Positions 1 through 7,476 of a stretch of 16,417 nt of DNA are shown here, piece after piece. Each line of letters begins with the position of its first letter. Positions within the stretch are counted from its first letter, which is position 1. The stretch lies in contig NPFB01000070.1 in assembly GCA_014084085.1 (NCBI GenBank), positions 153,323 through 169,739 of the forward strand, in the 5' to 3' direction. The notes beneath the pieces are model-generated. The model worked only from the letters and a program-made list of their open reading frames with translations, was not told the DNA's origin and searched no databases. A program made the translations under genes and the position numbers. This DNA is from Hondaea fermentalgiana (lineage: Eukaryota > Sar > Bigyra > Thraustochytrida > Thraustochytriidae).

Positions 1-16
1 CTCGGGTAGCGCGGCT

Positions 17-37
17 GGCGGCGGCGGCGGCGGCGGC
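17..37. repeat. (GGC)7 trinucleotide repeat in the deacetylase 5' leader
   Basis: Seven uninterrupted GGC units lie 20 bases upstream of the deacetylase ATG. If the transcript starts upstream of them, they form a GC-rich 5' UTR segment that could be structured. The promoter itself lies outside the window. Confidence 0.9.
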
Positions 38-57
38 GACGGGGACGGCGTGGAAAG

Positions 58-1278
58 ATGGGTCGCAAGGTGGCGTACGTGTACGACGAGACGTTCGCGT
101 ACCATCACTATGGACCGGGCCACCCGATGAAGCCCGCGCGGCTTATGCTGGCGCACAACCTCGTGCTGACCTACGGCCTGCACCGGAAGATGGACTGCTT
201 CAGGCCGCACCGCGCGACGGCAGGAGAGATGATGCAGTATCACTCGCCAGAGTACATTGACTTTATTCGCCGCGCGAGCCCGAGCACGGCCAAGGCGCTT
301 GCCAACGAGGCGCAAAAGTTCAACATGGGCGAGGGCACCGACTGCCCTATCTTTAATGACATGTTTGATTTCTGCTCGCTGTACTCGGGCGGCTCGCTTG
401 ACGGTGCTGTGCGCCTTAATCATGGCCTCTCAGACATTTGCATTAACTGGCCGGGCGGTCTCCACCACGCCAAGAAAACGGAAGGGAGCGGGTTTTGCTA
501 CGTCAACGACATTGTGCTCGCCATCCTCGAGATGCTCAAGTTCCATCCACGCGTTTTGTACATCGACATTGATATTCACCACGGCGACGGCGTCGAGGAG
601 GCCTTTTACATGACGGATAGAGTCATGACGTGCTCGTTCCACAAATTCGGCGACTTCTTCCCCGGGACTGGCGAGCTCACTGACACGGGCTCCGGCAAGG
701 GCGCTGGCTACTGCGTTAACTTTCCTCTCAAGGAGGGAATGACGGATCAAGACTTTGCTCGTGTTTTCAAACCAATCATTCGGCGCATTATGGAAATCTA
801 CCGGCCTGGCGCCGTTGTCTTACAGTGCGGTGCCGACTCGCTTACTGGCGACCGCCTTGGCTGCTTCAACCTCACGGTAGACGGTCATGCCGAGTGCGTT
901 CGATTCGTCAAGAGCTTTGGTGTCCCCTTGCTCCTCGTTGGCGGCGGCGGATACACGGTAAATAATGTTGCGCGCTGTTGGGCGTTTGAGACAGCGGTCG
1001 CTGTTGGCGAGGACAAAGATCTTTCTGCGGAGATTCCAGCGCACGAGTTTTCGGGTTACTTTGCGCCAGGTCATCGCATTCACCTCACGCCAAAAGCCTC
1101 CTTGCAAAACAATAACACCAAGGAGTACTTGGAAAAGTACAAGAACATCATCCTTCAGAATCTTCAGGATCTCCAAGGAGCGCCTTCCGTCGCGATGCAA
1201 GAGTTACCACCCGAGGCCTTTTTGGAAAATCCAGAGGCAGCTGGTGTGGTGGTCAAACCTTCCGCGCTATTGTCATGA
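58..1278 (+). CDS. Class I histone deacetylase, HDAC3-like
   Basis: Zn2+-dependent lysine deacetylase of 406 residues, expected to act on histones in nuclear corepressor complexes. The ORF is intact and uninterrupted, and the ATG has a good context (A at -3, G at +4). Visible catalytic elements: tandem His136-His137 in GGLHHAKK, the DIDIHHGDG motif with zinc ligands Asp172 and His174, third ligand Asp260 in QCGADSL, and catalytic Tyr299 in GGGGYT. The N-terminus (HYGPGHPMKP) and the FDFCSLYSGGSL region resemble HDAC3 more than HDAC1/2. Of the residues that bind inositol tetraphosphate in HDAC3, His17, Gly21, Lys25 and Arg266 (HDAC3 Arg265) are kept, but the position of HDAC3 Arg301 is Asn302. 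The rim loop around residues 91-96 has a two-residue insertion. The C-terminal tail is short. Converges with the docking-complex gene. Class I assignment is near certain; HDAC3 orthology is likely. Confidence 0.96.
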   Translation: MGRKVAYVYDETFAYHHYGPGHPMKPARLMLAHNLVLTYGLHRKMDCFRPHRATAGEMMQYHSPEYIDFIRRASPSTAKALANEAQKFNMGEGTDCPIFNDMFDFCSLYSGGSLDGAVRLNHGLSDICINWPGGLHHAKKTEGSGFCYVNDIVLAILEMLKFHPRVLYIDIDIHHGDGVEEAFYMTDRVMTCSFHKFGDFFPGTGELTDTGSGKGAGYCVNFPLKEGMTDQDFARVFKPIIRRIMEIYRPGAVVLQCGADSLTGDRLGCFNLTVDGHAECVRFVKSFGVPLLLVGGGGYTVNNVARCWAFETAVAVGEDKDLSAEIPAHEFSGYFAPGHRIHLTPKASLQNNNTKEYLEKYKNIILQNLQDLQGAPSVAMQELPPEAFLENPEAAGVVVKPSALLS

Positions 1279-1352
1279 TTCTCTTTCTCTCTTTCTATTC
1301 CCCCCCTTCCCTCCCGCCTTTTCTACTTCTTTACCTTTCTTTTTCCTTTTTG
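1279..1352 (+). other. Polypyrimidine tract in the deacetylase 3' UTR
   Basis: About 74 bases directly after the stop codon are almost wholly C and T, including a run of seven C, with only a few purines. A CAAG-rich stretch follows. In the transcript this would be a CU-rich 3' UTR, the kind of tract that pyrimidine-tract binding proteins recognise; a regulatory role is inference. Confidence 0.6.
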
Positions 1353-1427
1353 CCTCGCAAGCAAGCAGGCAAGCAAAATCAGCACTCTATTCATTCCTTC
1401 GTATCATCATACATGCATTGCTTTACC

Positions 1428-1433
1428 TTTAAT
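1428..1433 (-). terminator. Candidate polyadenylation signal ATTAAA for the docking-complex gene
   Basis: Read on the minus strand this is ATTAAA, the common variant of the poly(A) hexamer, about 83 bases past the minus-strand stop at 1516. No AATAAA was seen on the minus strand between 1279 and 1515. Weak evidence, because one hexamer is easily found by chance. Confidence 0.35.
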
Positions 1434-1461
1434 TGTCGCTACTTGGGCATCTTTCCTGTCG

Positions 1462-1467
1462 AATAAA
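1462..1467 (+). terminator. Candidate polyadenylation signal AATAAA for the deacetylase gene
   Basis: A canonical AATAAA lies 184 bases after the deacetylase stop. It is 49 bases short of the convergent gene's stop codon, so the two 3' UTRs probably overlap. Confidence 0.5.
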
Positions 1468-1515
1468 TGAAGCAAGGGTGAAAAATACGTAAATTTGGCA
1501 CGAAAGCTAAGACGA

Positions 1516-3171
1516 TCATACCGCATCGCTCTCGCCAGAGCTGCAGCCGTTGCCATTGTCTTTTTTATTCGCGGTGCAACCAGGGCCAAGGTGCGCTTGG
1601 ACGCTCTTCTCTATTTCAGCCCGCGTGAGGGGTCGTTCGGTACCTGCGTCAGACTGTTGTGCCAATCCCACATTCGCGTGCGCCTCGAGCTGCTCCTGCG
1701 CGGCATCCAGATCTTTGACGCTTGGCTTGCAGGCGCTCCGCGAGCTTCCTTTACCTGATCTTGGCGAATTCGTGTCTGACGTGGCTCCGCCACCAGTAGC
1801 ACCCTCGCTCACTGCCGCCAGTGCGGCCAAGGGGGCACTATTTTCCATGACGGTGCCAACTTCTGGATCGACGGTGTACAACTGCATGATCTCGGTCGCG
1901 CGTTGCTCAATCACACCGAGGTACTGCATGACGTTGCTGTCCGTGACGCCTTCTGTGCCCAGGACTTCGCGCACGCTGCTGTTTCCATCGGCGCTCAGTC
2001 TCTCACAAATGGATTGAATGCCAACCTTGAGGTGCTGCAAGACCCTCTGGGCATGCGCCTGTCGCTGCTCGTACTGGTCGGCCTTTTGGTTTGTCGATTG
2101 CAGCCGCTCCTCGAGTTCGTGAAGAATGCGTTTCCGCTGATTTTCCGAGTTTGCGCCTTGACCACGATATTTTTCCACCTCTGTTTCGACACCTGCAACC
2201 TTTTGCTCGAGCTCTTCGATCTGCTTTGTGAGGTCATTGATCTGAGAAAAAAGCTCAAAGTTCTTTTCCTCGCCGTCCACGAAGCGTCGTACCAGCTCGT
2301 CCGTGTCAGAGATACCTGTTTCTTCTTCGATTTTGTTGAACATTTCCTCATAGTTTTGCGCCTTTTCCTGGGATATCTTGAGCTGTGCCTTGTCCTTGCC
2401 AAGTGCCCAGGCGCCCTCCGCCATCTGGCGCTTTAGTTTTTTACTGTCCGTGGAGTCTGTCTTGCTGGGACCCTCCGCAGGGAGCTGGTTCAGGTCCTTG
2501 GCGCGCTTGTCCTGCTCGATCAGGTCGCCGAGACGCTTCCATTCGGCCTGGAAAGCCTCTTCCTCCTTTTCTGCCTGTACCTTGAGCTTGCTGATCTCCT
2601 GCTTGACCTCGTCTCGCTCCATGTAAGCACGATTGCATTCTTGCACCAGCCGGGCCATTTCCTTCTTTTCGGAATGCATTTCCTTTTCTAGCTTTTTGTA
2701 AATGCCATCAAAGATGACGCGCTCCCGGCGTAAATCGTCGATCTTCTCTTTGATAAGCTTGTTCTTACCCAAGATCTCGTTGTACCGCACAGTTGCCTTA
2801 TCGAGCCTATTTTCCAGGACGCGGATCTGCTTGGCAAGCACCTGATTATTCTGCTTCGATACATTGGCGCCTCCCATTTTCTTTCGTTGTGCGTGGACCT
2901 TATCCTGGACTATGGTGATTTGCTTTTCGAGCTCTGCGATGCGCCGCCGTTCAAGTTCGATTTTTCTCGTGTATGCATCGCCCTGGTCCTGGAGTCTGCG
3001 AATTTCAGCGGATGCGGCACTGTTGTTCACCATGTTGTCCTGCTTTGACTCGAGTGCAAGCTCTTGCACGAGCTTTTGATTGTCGAGCGTCAGCCGTTCA
3101 ATCGCCTTCTTGTGCACCTCGGAGTCGGCGCGCGCCGTGGCGCCTGCAATCGACATCTTGCGAGTCTCCAT
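1516..3171 (-). CDS. Outer dynein arm docking complex coiled-coil protein (ODAD1/CCDC114/CCDC63/DC2-like)
   Basis: A 551-residue, largely coiled-coil protein expected to help dock outer dynein arms on axonemal doublet microtubules. Heptad-rich charged helices run from about residue 15 to 390. The most telling stretch is about residues 103-165, with NNQVLAKQIRVLENRLDKA and RRERVIFDGIYKKLE, which matches the conserved core of the CCDC63/CCDC114/Chlamydomonas ODA1 (DC2) family. Length is close to Chlamydomonas DC2 and human CCDC63. The tail (about 455-551) is Ser/Gly/Ala-rich and probably disordered, with a short RPLTRAEIEKSV element at 513-524. The ATG has A at -3 and G at +4; the stop is TGA. 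Divergent from the tubulin-tail carboxypeptidase, another cilium-related gene, which supports a flagellar role. Other axonemal coiled-coil paralogs remain possible. Confidence 0.85.
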   Translation of the reverse strand: METRKMSIAGATARADSEVHKKAIERLTLDNQKLVQELALESKQDNMVNNSAASAEIRRLQDQGDAYTRKIELERRRIAELEKQITIVQDKVHAQRKKMGGANVSKQNNQVLAKQIRVLENRLDKATVRYNEILGKNKLIKEKIDDLRRERVIFDGIYKKLEKEMHSEKKEMARLVQECNRAYMERDEVKQEISKLKVQAEKEEEAFQAEWKRLGDLIEQDKRAKDLNQLPAEGPSKTDSTDSKKLKRQMAEGAWALGKDKAQLKISQEKAQNYEEMFNKIEEETGISDTDELVRRFVDGEEKNFELFSQINDLTKQIEELEQKVAGVETEVEKYRGQGANSENQRKRILHELEERLQSTNQKADQYEQRQAHAQRVLQHLKVGIQSICERLSADGNSSVREVLGTEGVTDSNVMQYLGVIEQRATEIMQLYTVDPEVGTVMENSAPLAALAAVSEGATGGGATSDTNSPRSGKGSSRSACKPSVKDLDAAQEQLEAHANVGLAQQSDAGTERPLTRAEIEKSVQAHLGPGCTANKKDNGNGCSSGESDAV

Positions 3172-3727
3172 CCTGAAACTTTTTCTCGGGGGTTTTCTTG
3201 CTTTGCCTTACGAGTACAAAGACCCACCACCGATCGCTCGCGTCTTGTCACTTCGAGAGAGCAGCAACGAGGGAGTGAGTGTCCAACCCCGTTGATGCTG
3301 ACGCGAGGAACGAGCACCGGCTCCCCGGATGCTCTTCCTCGGCCTTCTCAGTACGGGGAAAGGTTTTGGCGATGCGTGAATAGTACTTTTCAAGACGGGC
3401 TGAACTTGGCCTGTCCAGAGTTAAAGAAGGCTTGACTGTGAGTTGTGTTTTTCTTTTCAGTGAATGTAAGATGAACTTGTCTTCCGGCATGTGCAATTTG
3501 CTTTGCGTGCTAAAGTAGGATCAATCAGCTTCTCTGAAAAGTTGAAAGATCAACCGTGCTGCCACCACTGCAAGAGACGCCGCCCCCAACTGCCGCTGCT
3601 GTTGCTTGCTTCCCTAACCCAGTCTGCAAATAGCACTTGGCTAGTGCAACGCTAGTAGTAAGCATCTCTCAACGGATAGATCACCAAGAAGCAGGACGAT
3701 GCGGTCGACTTCGACAAGACGCTGGTT

Positions 3728-3743
3728 GGCTTACTGTTAAGCC
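3728..3743. repeat. Perfect inverted repeat GGCTTA-N4-TAAGCC
   Basis: Six-base arms are perfectly complementary around a CTGT spacer. The right arm overlaps a second partial dyad, GTTAAGCCGATAAC (3736-3749), which loosely recalls the two half-sites of an RFX X-box but does not fit its consensus. It lies between two cilium-related genes, so it is a candidate operator; chance remains possible. Confidence 0.4.
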
Positions 3744-3895
3744 GATAACGGGTCAAAGAGCGTTGTAAACGAAACCCACCTATTGCAAAGGGCATGCTAT
3801 TGAAGTAGAGGCTTCGAATGCCCAAGTGGGTATAGATGGGTGGCTTGTTGAGTGGGTGGGAAATAGCAGGCTTGGAAGCTTGCGATACCTAACTA

Positions 3896-3928
3896 TAGCT
3901 AGCTAGCTAGCTAGCCAGCTAGCTAGCT
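3896..3928. repeat. (TAGC)n tetranucleotide tract
   Basis: About eight copies of TAGC with one interruption (GCCAGC). The unit is self-complementary as a tandem, so the whole tract is palindromic and could extrude as a hairpin. It lies 28 bases upstream of the TATA box of the carboxypeptidase gene, followed by a C/T-rich run. Confidence 0.85.
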
Positions 3929-3956
3929 CTTGATCTTTCCTTTCCTTTCCTTCCCT

Positions 3957-3963
3957 TATAAAA
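3957..3963 (+). promoter_or_regulatory. TATA box (TATAAAA) of the carboxypeptidase gene
   Basis: TATAAAA lies 103 bases upstream of the ATG at 4066, immediately after a pyrimidine-rich run (3929-3956). With a start site about 30 bases downstream, the 5' UTR would be roughly 75 bases. The position fits a core promoter; the start site itself cannot be read from sequence. Confidence 0.6.
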
Positions 3964-4065
3964 CCGCCCAGCGTCTGGCGTTGACCACGACGTGAAGCCT
4001 GCAAGCGCTTTGCGCGCGCAGGGTATCCGCAAACGAGGGACTAGAACAAAAGCGAGCGGAAAGAA

Positions 4066-7000
4066 ATGTCGCAAAGCCAAGCTCGCGGCGTGGCCGCGCA
4101 CGCGCGCCTCGCGCATGAATCTGTCACGAGTCTGAGCGTGTCGGAACCACAAGATCTCCTGCATGCTCTGAGGAAGCTGCGACAAATGCTCGAGACTACA
4201 GCGACAACCAAGGCAATGCAGCAAGAAATTTTTGCGGAGCTCTTTGCAAAGCGGGGAGGTGTCGACGCAGTGTCGCGCATCTTGCAGACCTTTGTGGCAC
4301 CGGGAAGTCCCCCAGAAATCGTAGAGCATGCACTCGCAAGTTTGGTCTGCCTTCTGCACGCGGTACCAAAGCGCACCTCCAAGGCAGCTATAGGAGCAAA
4401 ATGCGATGCCAAGTTTTTATTCAGTGTTGTGCGACTCTGTGCAAAAAATCATCTCATTGTCCAATTTAGCAGCGTAGCCCTTCGCACGCTTGCAGATTAT
4501 GACGTTGGTGTACTTGCTGCAACAAAATCTTGCAACGGGATAGAAGTTCTTTTAACAGCTGCAACGCGACACACGCGCCATCCGGCAACAGTTCAGGCCA
4601 TTTTGAACTCGCTTCATCGACTCTGCAAGTCAAGTAGCACTCTAGACGCGTTCGCACGGAGCCCCGCGCTCTCGGGACTCCTTGCCGCCTTTCCCAAAGC
4701 GGTGGAGACGAAGACAGCGAATGCAAATTCAATTCTATCACTCTGTGCGCTTGCGAGCGGCCGCAACGATCGCTCGCGAAGGGGTCTTTCAGCGGCTGGA
4801 GTTGCTCATTTTGCCATTGGACGCCTTCTTGCGTCGTCCGAGGACATCCAAACCGTAACAAATGCGCTCAGTATCTTGCAGAAAGTGGGCTTTTTCGCAA
4901 CAGGGGATATAAATCGGAAGCAGAATTTCAACGAAAACCTCGACACGTCCTCGGAAGGCCCAGACACGAAGAAATGTCATCCTGATGAAACAGAGCAAAT
5001 CATGGGTTTCGCTCCGGCGTCGCAGCTCATGTGCAAAGCGGCTCAGCCTGAGCAGGAGCACCCTAGGCAGCTCATGCGTCGCGCGTTTGACAGACTGTAC
5101 CCGCTCGTAGGGCTCTTTCTTGGTCGCGATACGCTTCTAGAACGTCTTTGTAAGGTGCTGTGGAAGCTACATCCGTCCTCGTTACACTGGGAGATGACTC
5201 AGGCGTTTGAAATGTCGCTTGAGTCTCCTGAGAAATCCTGTGCTTTTATTGCAGAAATTCTTGGAAGATCCCAAAATCGAGCCTTGCCGACATGTGCGAG
5301 GTTCCGAGCATTCTGTAACGAAAGCGGTAGGCTCAACTCCTTTCTCCATGCCAAGCTCGAACCCAAGAGCCCGCGTCCGACTCTTGACGCAGCCCTCGCT
5401 CTTGTGCATGCACTGCACGAGGCTGGAGGTTCCGCCTGGAAATTGCCCGGATCAAGGGCCAGCGACCTCATCTTCGACTGGATGTCACCGAGGCAACACA
5501 TGTCTCCTCCGCGGGAACTATCATTTACATGTGACTTTGAGTGCGGCAACCTTGCGCGTGTCGAGCACTGGGGCGGGTCTTGGTACGCTCTCTGGATTCG
5601 AGCGGATACAAATAGCTACGGCCAGCTCCAGTGGTTTTACTTTGCCATGAAGGGTCTTCGACCCGGTGCGAGATATAACTTTGTCTTTATGAATCTGGAA
5701 AAGACAGATTCCATGTACAATGCTGGTATGCGACCACTTGCTTTTAGTCCAGAGGCAGCAACGCGCTGTGCAGCTGGTTGGCGTCGCATTGGCGTGAACA
5801 TTTCATACTTTGAGTCACCCTTTCACAAGACAGGTCCCGCGGCGACATTGACCACGCGCTCGAAAACGGGAGCTACCACAGGAAACGCAACAAAGAGCGC
5901 AATTCCATGCTACGCGATTCACATGGAAATTGAGGTGCCTGAAATCTATCGAGAATCAGACACTGTCTTCATGTCGTATTGCTACCCTTACACATACACC
6001 AATCTACTTCAGGATCTCGAAGAGTTGTGCGACAAGAAGCACTGCGTGGAGCAGACGACTCTTTGCAAGACTCTGGGGGGTCTCGACTGTCCTTTGCTGA
6101 CAATCACCAGCCCCTCTTGTACAACAAAAGAGAAAGAAGCGGGAGGCAACCGCGCCAGTCTGAGAGCGGGGGAAGAGGTCGCCGCCCCGGAGGCAGAGGA
6201 AACGACTGGCGGAAAGACGTGCAATGATCCTTTGCACCGGCCCTGCAAGGCAGGGAATAGTACCCTCGGAGAAGGTCTCACGTTGATGAATGGGCCAAAG
6301 CTCTCAACCGAAGAAGTAAACAGCACGATCAGAAGCGATGCAAGTGACGCCGCGGACGACTCTGATGCAGGTACGAAAGGTAGCGAAAGGGAAGAAACTG
6401 ATGTACCCAAACGCTTGCCAATGGAAGAGCGCAAATACATTTTTTTGAGTGCTCGCGTACACCCAGGCGAGAGTAATTCGAGCTTTATGATGCGAGGTGC
6501 TATCGAGTTTCTCACAAGCGACGATTCCCGCGCTCAAACGCTACGTGACCGCTTCATTTTCAAAGTCGTGCCCATGTTAAACCCCGACGGTGTTGTCGTA
6601 GGTAATCACCGGTGTAATCTTGCTGGTCTGGACTTGAATCGGCAGTGGACAGCACCAAGCGAAAGTGAATCGCCAACCGTTTTTGCAATGCAGAAACTCC
6701 TTCGCGATGCCGCCAGCAAGACGGGAATTGCTCTTTTCCTCGACATGCATGGTCACAGCCGTAAGGCTGGTATCTTTCTTTATGGATGCGAGGATAAGAA
6801 GACTTTTGGGGCTCCTGAACGCGTATTTCCCGGGCTCGTGGCGGCCACGGCCTCGGATAAAATCTTCTTTCCTCATGAGTGCAATTATAAGGTGCAAAAG
6901 TCAAAGGGGGCGTGCGCTCGGGTGGCCGTATGGCGTGACTATCGCGTTGCAAGCAGCTATACGCTGGAGGCGTCCATGTGCGGGAACGATGCAAGACATT

Positions 7001-7389
7001 TTGTTGTATCTGATTTGGAGGAGATGGGGCGCGACACTGCGGCTGCAATTTGGCATTTCGCAGACCCCACCCAGCACGAGATACAGCGCATTAATCGCGA
7101 AGTACAACTCGAATTTCCCAAGCGTTTTCTCACGGCGCCCGAGACGCAAGACGACGAAGATGACAGCAATGAAAGCTGCCGTCGCAACGACGAAGGCGCT
7201 GAAACGGGCGCGAGGGATATAGATGATGGCAAAGAGCATTTGCGACAGTCTCTGGGCCGAGGAGCAGTCAGCGGACGACACAAATTTAGTCGGCCGCATA
7301 CAGCTAGCGCCCAAACAAGAGCAAGCACGGCAAAGCCAAGCCCACGTCGTGTCACGCGGAGACGGTCCCGTAAGACGCAATCTACCTGA
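4066..7389 (+). CDS. Cytosolic carboxypeptidase, AGTPBP1/CCP1-like (M14 tubulin deglutamylase family)
   Basis: A 1107-residue zinc carboxypeptidase expected to trim glutamates from tubulin tails, in cytoplasm and flagellum. Residues about 25-460 are helical and look armadillo-like, as in vertebrate CCP1. The family's N-domain spans about 485-650 (FECGNLARV, WYALWIRAD, GWRRIGVNISY, YCYPYTYTNL). The catalytic domain follows about 787-1000: zinc ligands His799 and Glu802 in RVHPGES, substrate-binding Arg849 (GNHR) and Asn858-Arg859 (LDLNRQW), third zinc ligand His895 in DMHGHSRKAG, and catalytic Glu968 in SYTLEASMCG. All key residues are present. A low-complexity insert of about 100 residues (686-786) sits just before HPGE. 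The tail past about 1025 is acidic, then strongly basic (RRVTRRRSRK). Substrate class is inferred from family. Divergent from the docking-complex gene and convergent with the next gene. Confidence 0.94.
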   Translation: MSQSQARGVAAHARLAHESVTSLSVSEPQDLLHALRKLRQMLETTATTKAMQQEIFAELFAKRGGVDAVSRILQTFVAPGSPPEIVEHALASLVCLLHAVPKRTSKAAIGAKCDAKFLFSVVRLCAKNHLIVQFSSVALRTLADYDVGVLAATKSCNGIEVLLTAATRHTRHPATVQAILNSLHRLCKSSSTLDAFARSPALSGLLAAFPKAVETKTANANSILSLCALASGRNDRSRRGLSAAGVAHFAIGRLLASSEDIQTVTNALSILQKVGFFATGDINRKQNFNENLDTSSEGPDTKKCHPDETEQIMGFAPASQLMCKAAQPEQEHPRQLMRRAFDRLYPLVGLFLGRDTLLERLCKVLWKLHPSSLHWEMTQAFEMSLESPEKSCAFIAEILGRSQNRALPTCARFRAFCNESGRLNSFLHAKLEPKSPRPTLDAALALVHALHEAGGSAWKLPGSRASDLIFDWMSPRQHMSPPRELSFTCDFECGNLARVEHWGGSWYALWIRADTNSYGQLQWFYFAMKGLRPGARYNFVFMNLEKTDSMYNAGMRPLAFSPEAATRCAAGWRRIGVNISYFESPFHKTGPAATLTTRSKTGATTGNATKSAIPCYAIHMEIEVPEIYRESDTVFMSYCYPYTYTNLLQDLEELCDKKHCVEQTTLCKTLGGLDCPLLTITSPSCTTKEKEAGGNRASLRAGEEVAAPEAEETTGGKTCNDPLHRPCKAGNSTLGEGLTLMNGPKLSTEEVNSTIRSDASDAADDSDAGTKGSEREETDVPKRLPMEERKYIFLSARVHPGESNSSFMMRGAIEFLTSDDSRAQTLRDRFIFKVVPMLNPDGVVVGNHRCNLAGLDLNRQWTAPSESESPTVFAMQKLLRDAASKTGIALFLDMHGHSRKAGIFLYGCEDKKTFGAPERVFPGLVAATASDKIFFPHECNYKVQKSKGACARVAVWRDYRVASSYTLEASMCGNDARHFVVSDLEEMGRDTAAAIWHFADPTQHEIQRINREVQLEFPKRFLTAPETQDDEDDSNESCRRNDEGAETGARDIDDGKEHLRQSLGRGAVSGRHKFSRPHTASAQTRASTAKPSPRRVTRRRSRKTQST

Positions 7390-7476
7390 ATATTAGTTTT
7401 GTCAACATTCATTTTGTCAGTGATCAGGATTTCTTTTCTTTTTGGAGTTTGCAGACACGTCTCTTTACCCTCTGAG
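7390..7476. other. 87-bp tail-to-tail intergenic spacer
   Basis: The carboxypeptidase TGA and the convergent gene's TAG are separated by 87 bases. I see no AATAAA on either strand here, so mature 3' ends probably extend into the opposite gene and the transcripts overlap. Confidence 0.7.

Larger units (their letters stand above)
3172..4065. promoter_or_regulatory. Divergent intergenic region between docking-complex and carboxypeptidase genes
   Basis: An 894-bp non-coding stretch separates two divergent start codons, so it should hold both promoters. On the carboxypeptidase side there is a (TAGC)n tract, a pyrimidine run and a TATA box. On the other side I found no TATA box on the minus strand. 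The middle holds an inverted repeat at 3728-3743 and a splice-like motif pair around 3438-3460. Open frames here are short and resemble nothing I know. No tRNA or other RNA gene was recognised. Confidence 0.7.

Noticed and set aside
3661..3695. Short resemblance to the start of 5.8S rRNA (CTCTCAACGGATAGATCACC)
   Set aside because: Only about ten bases match the conserved CAACGGAT region; the following conserved core and flanking 18S/28S sequences are absent.
6009..6515. Several 100-170 codon minus-strand frames within the carboxypeptidase gene
   Set aside because: They are antisense shadows of a gene with intact catalytic motifs, have no recognisable domains, and overlap its conserved segments.
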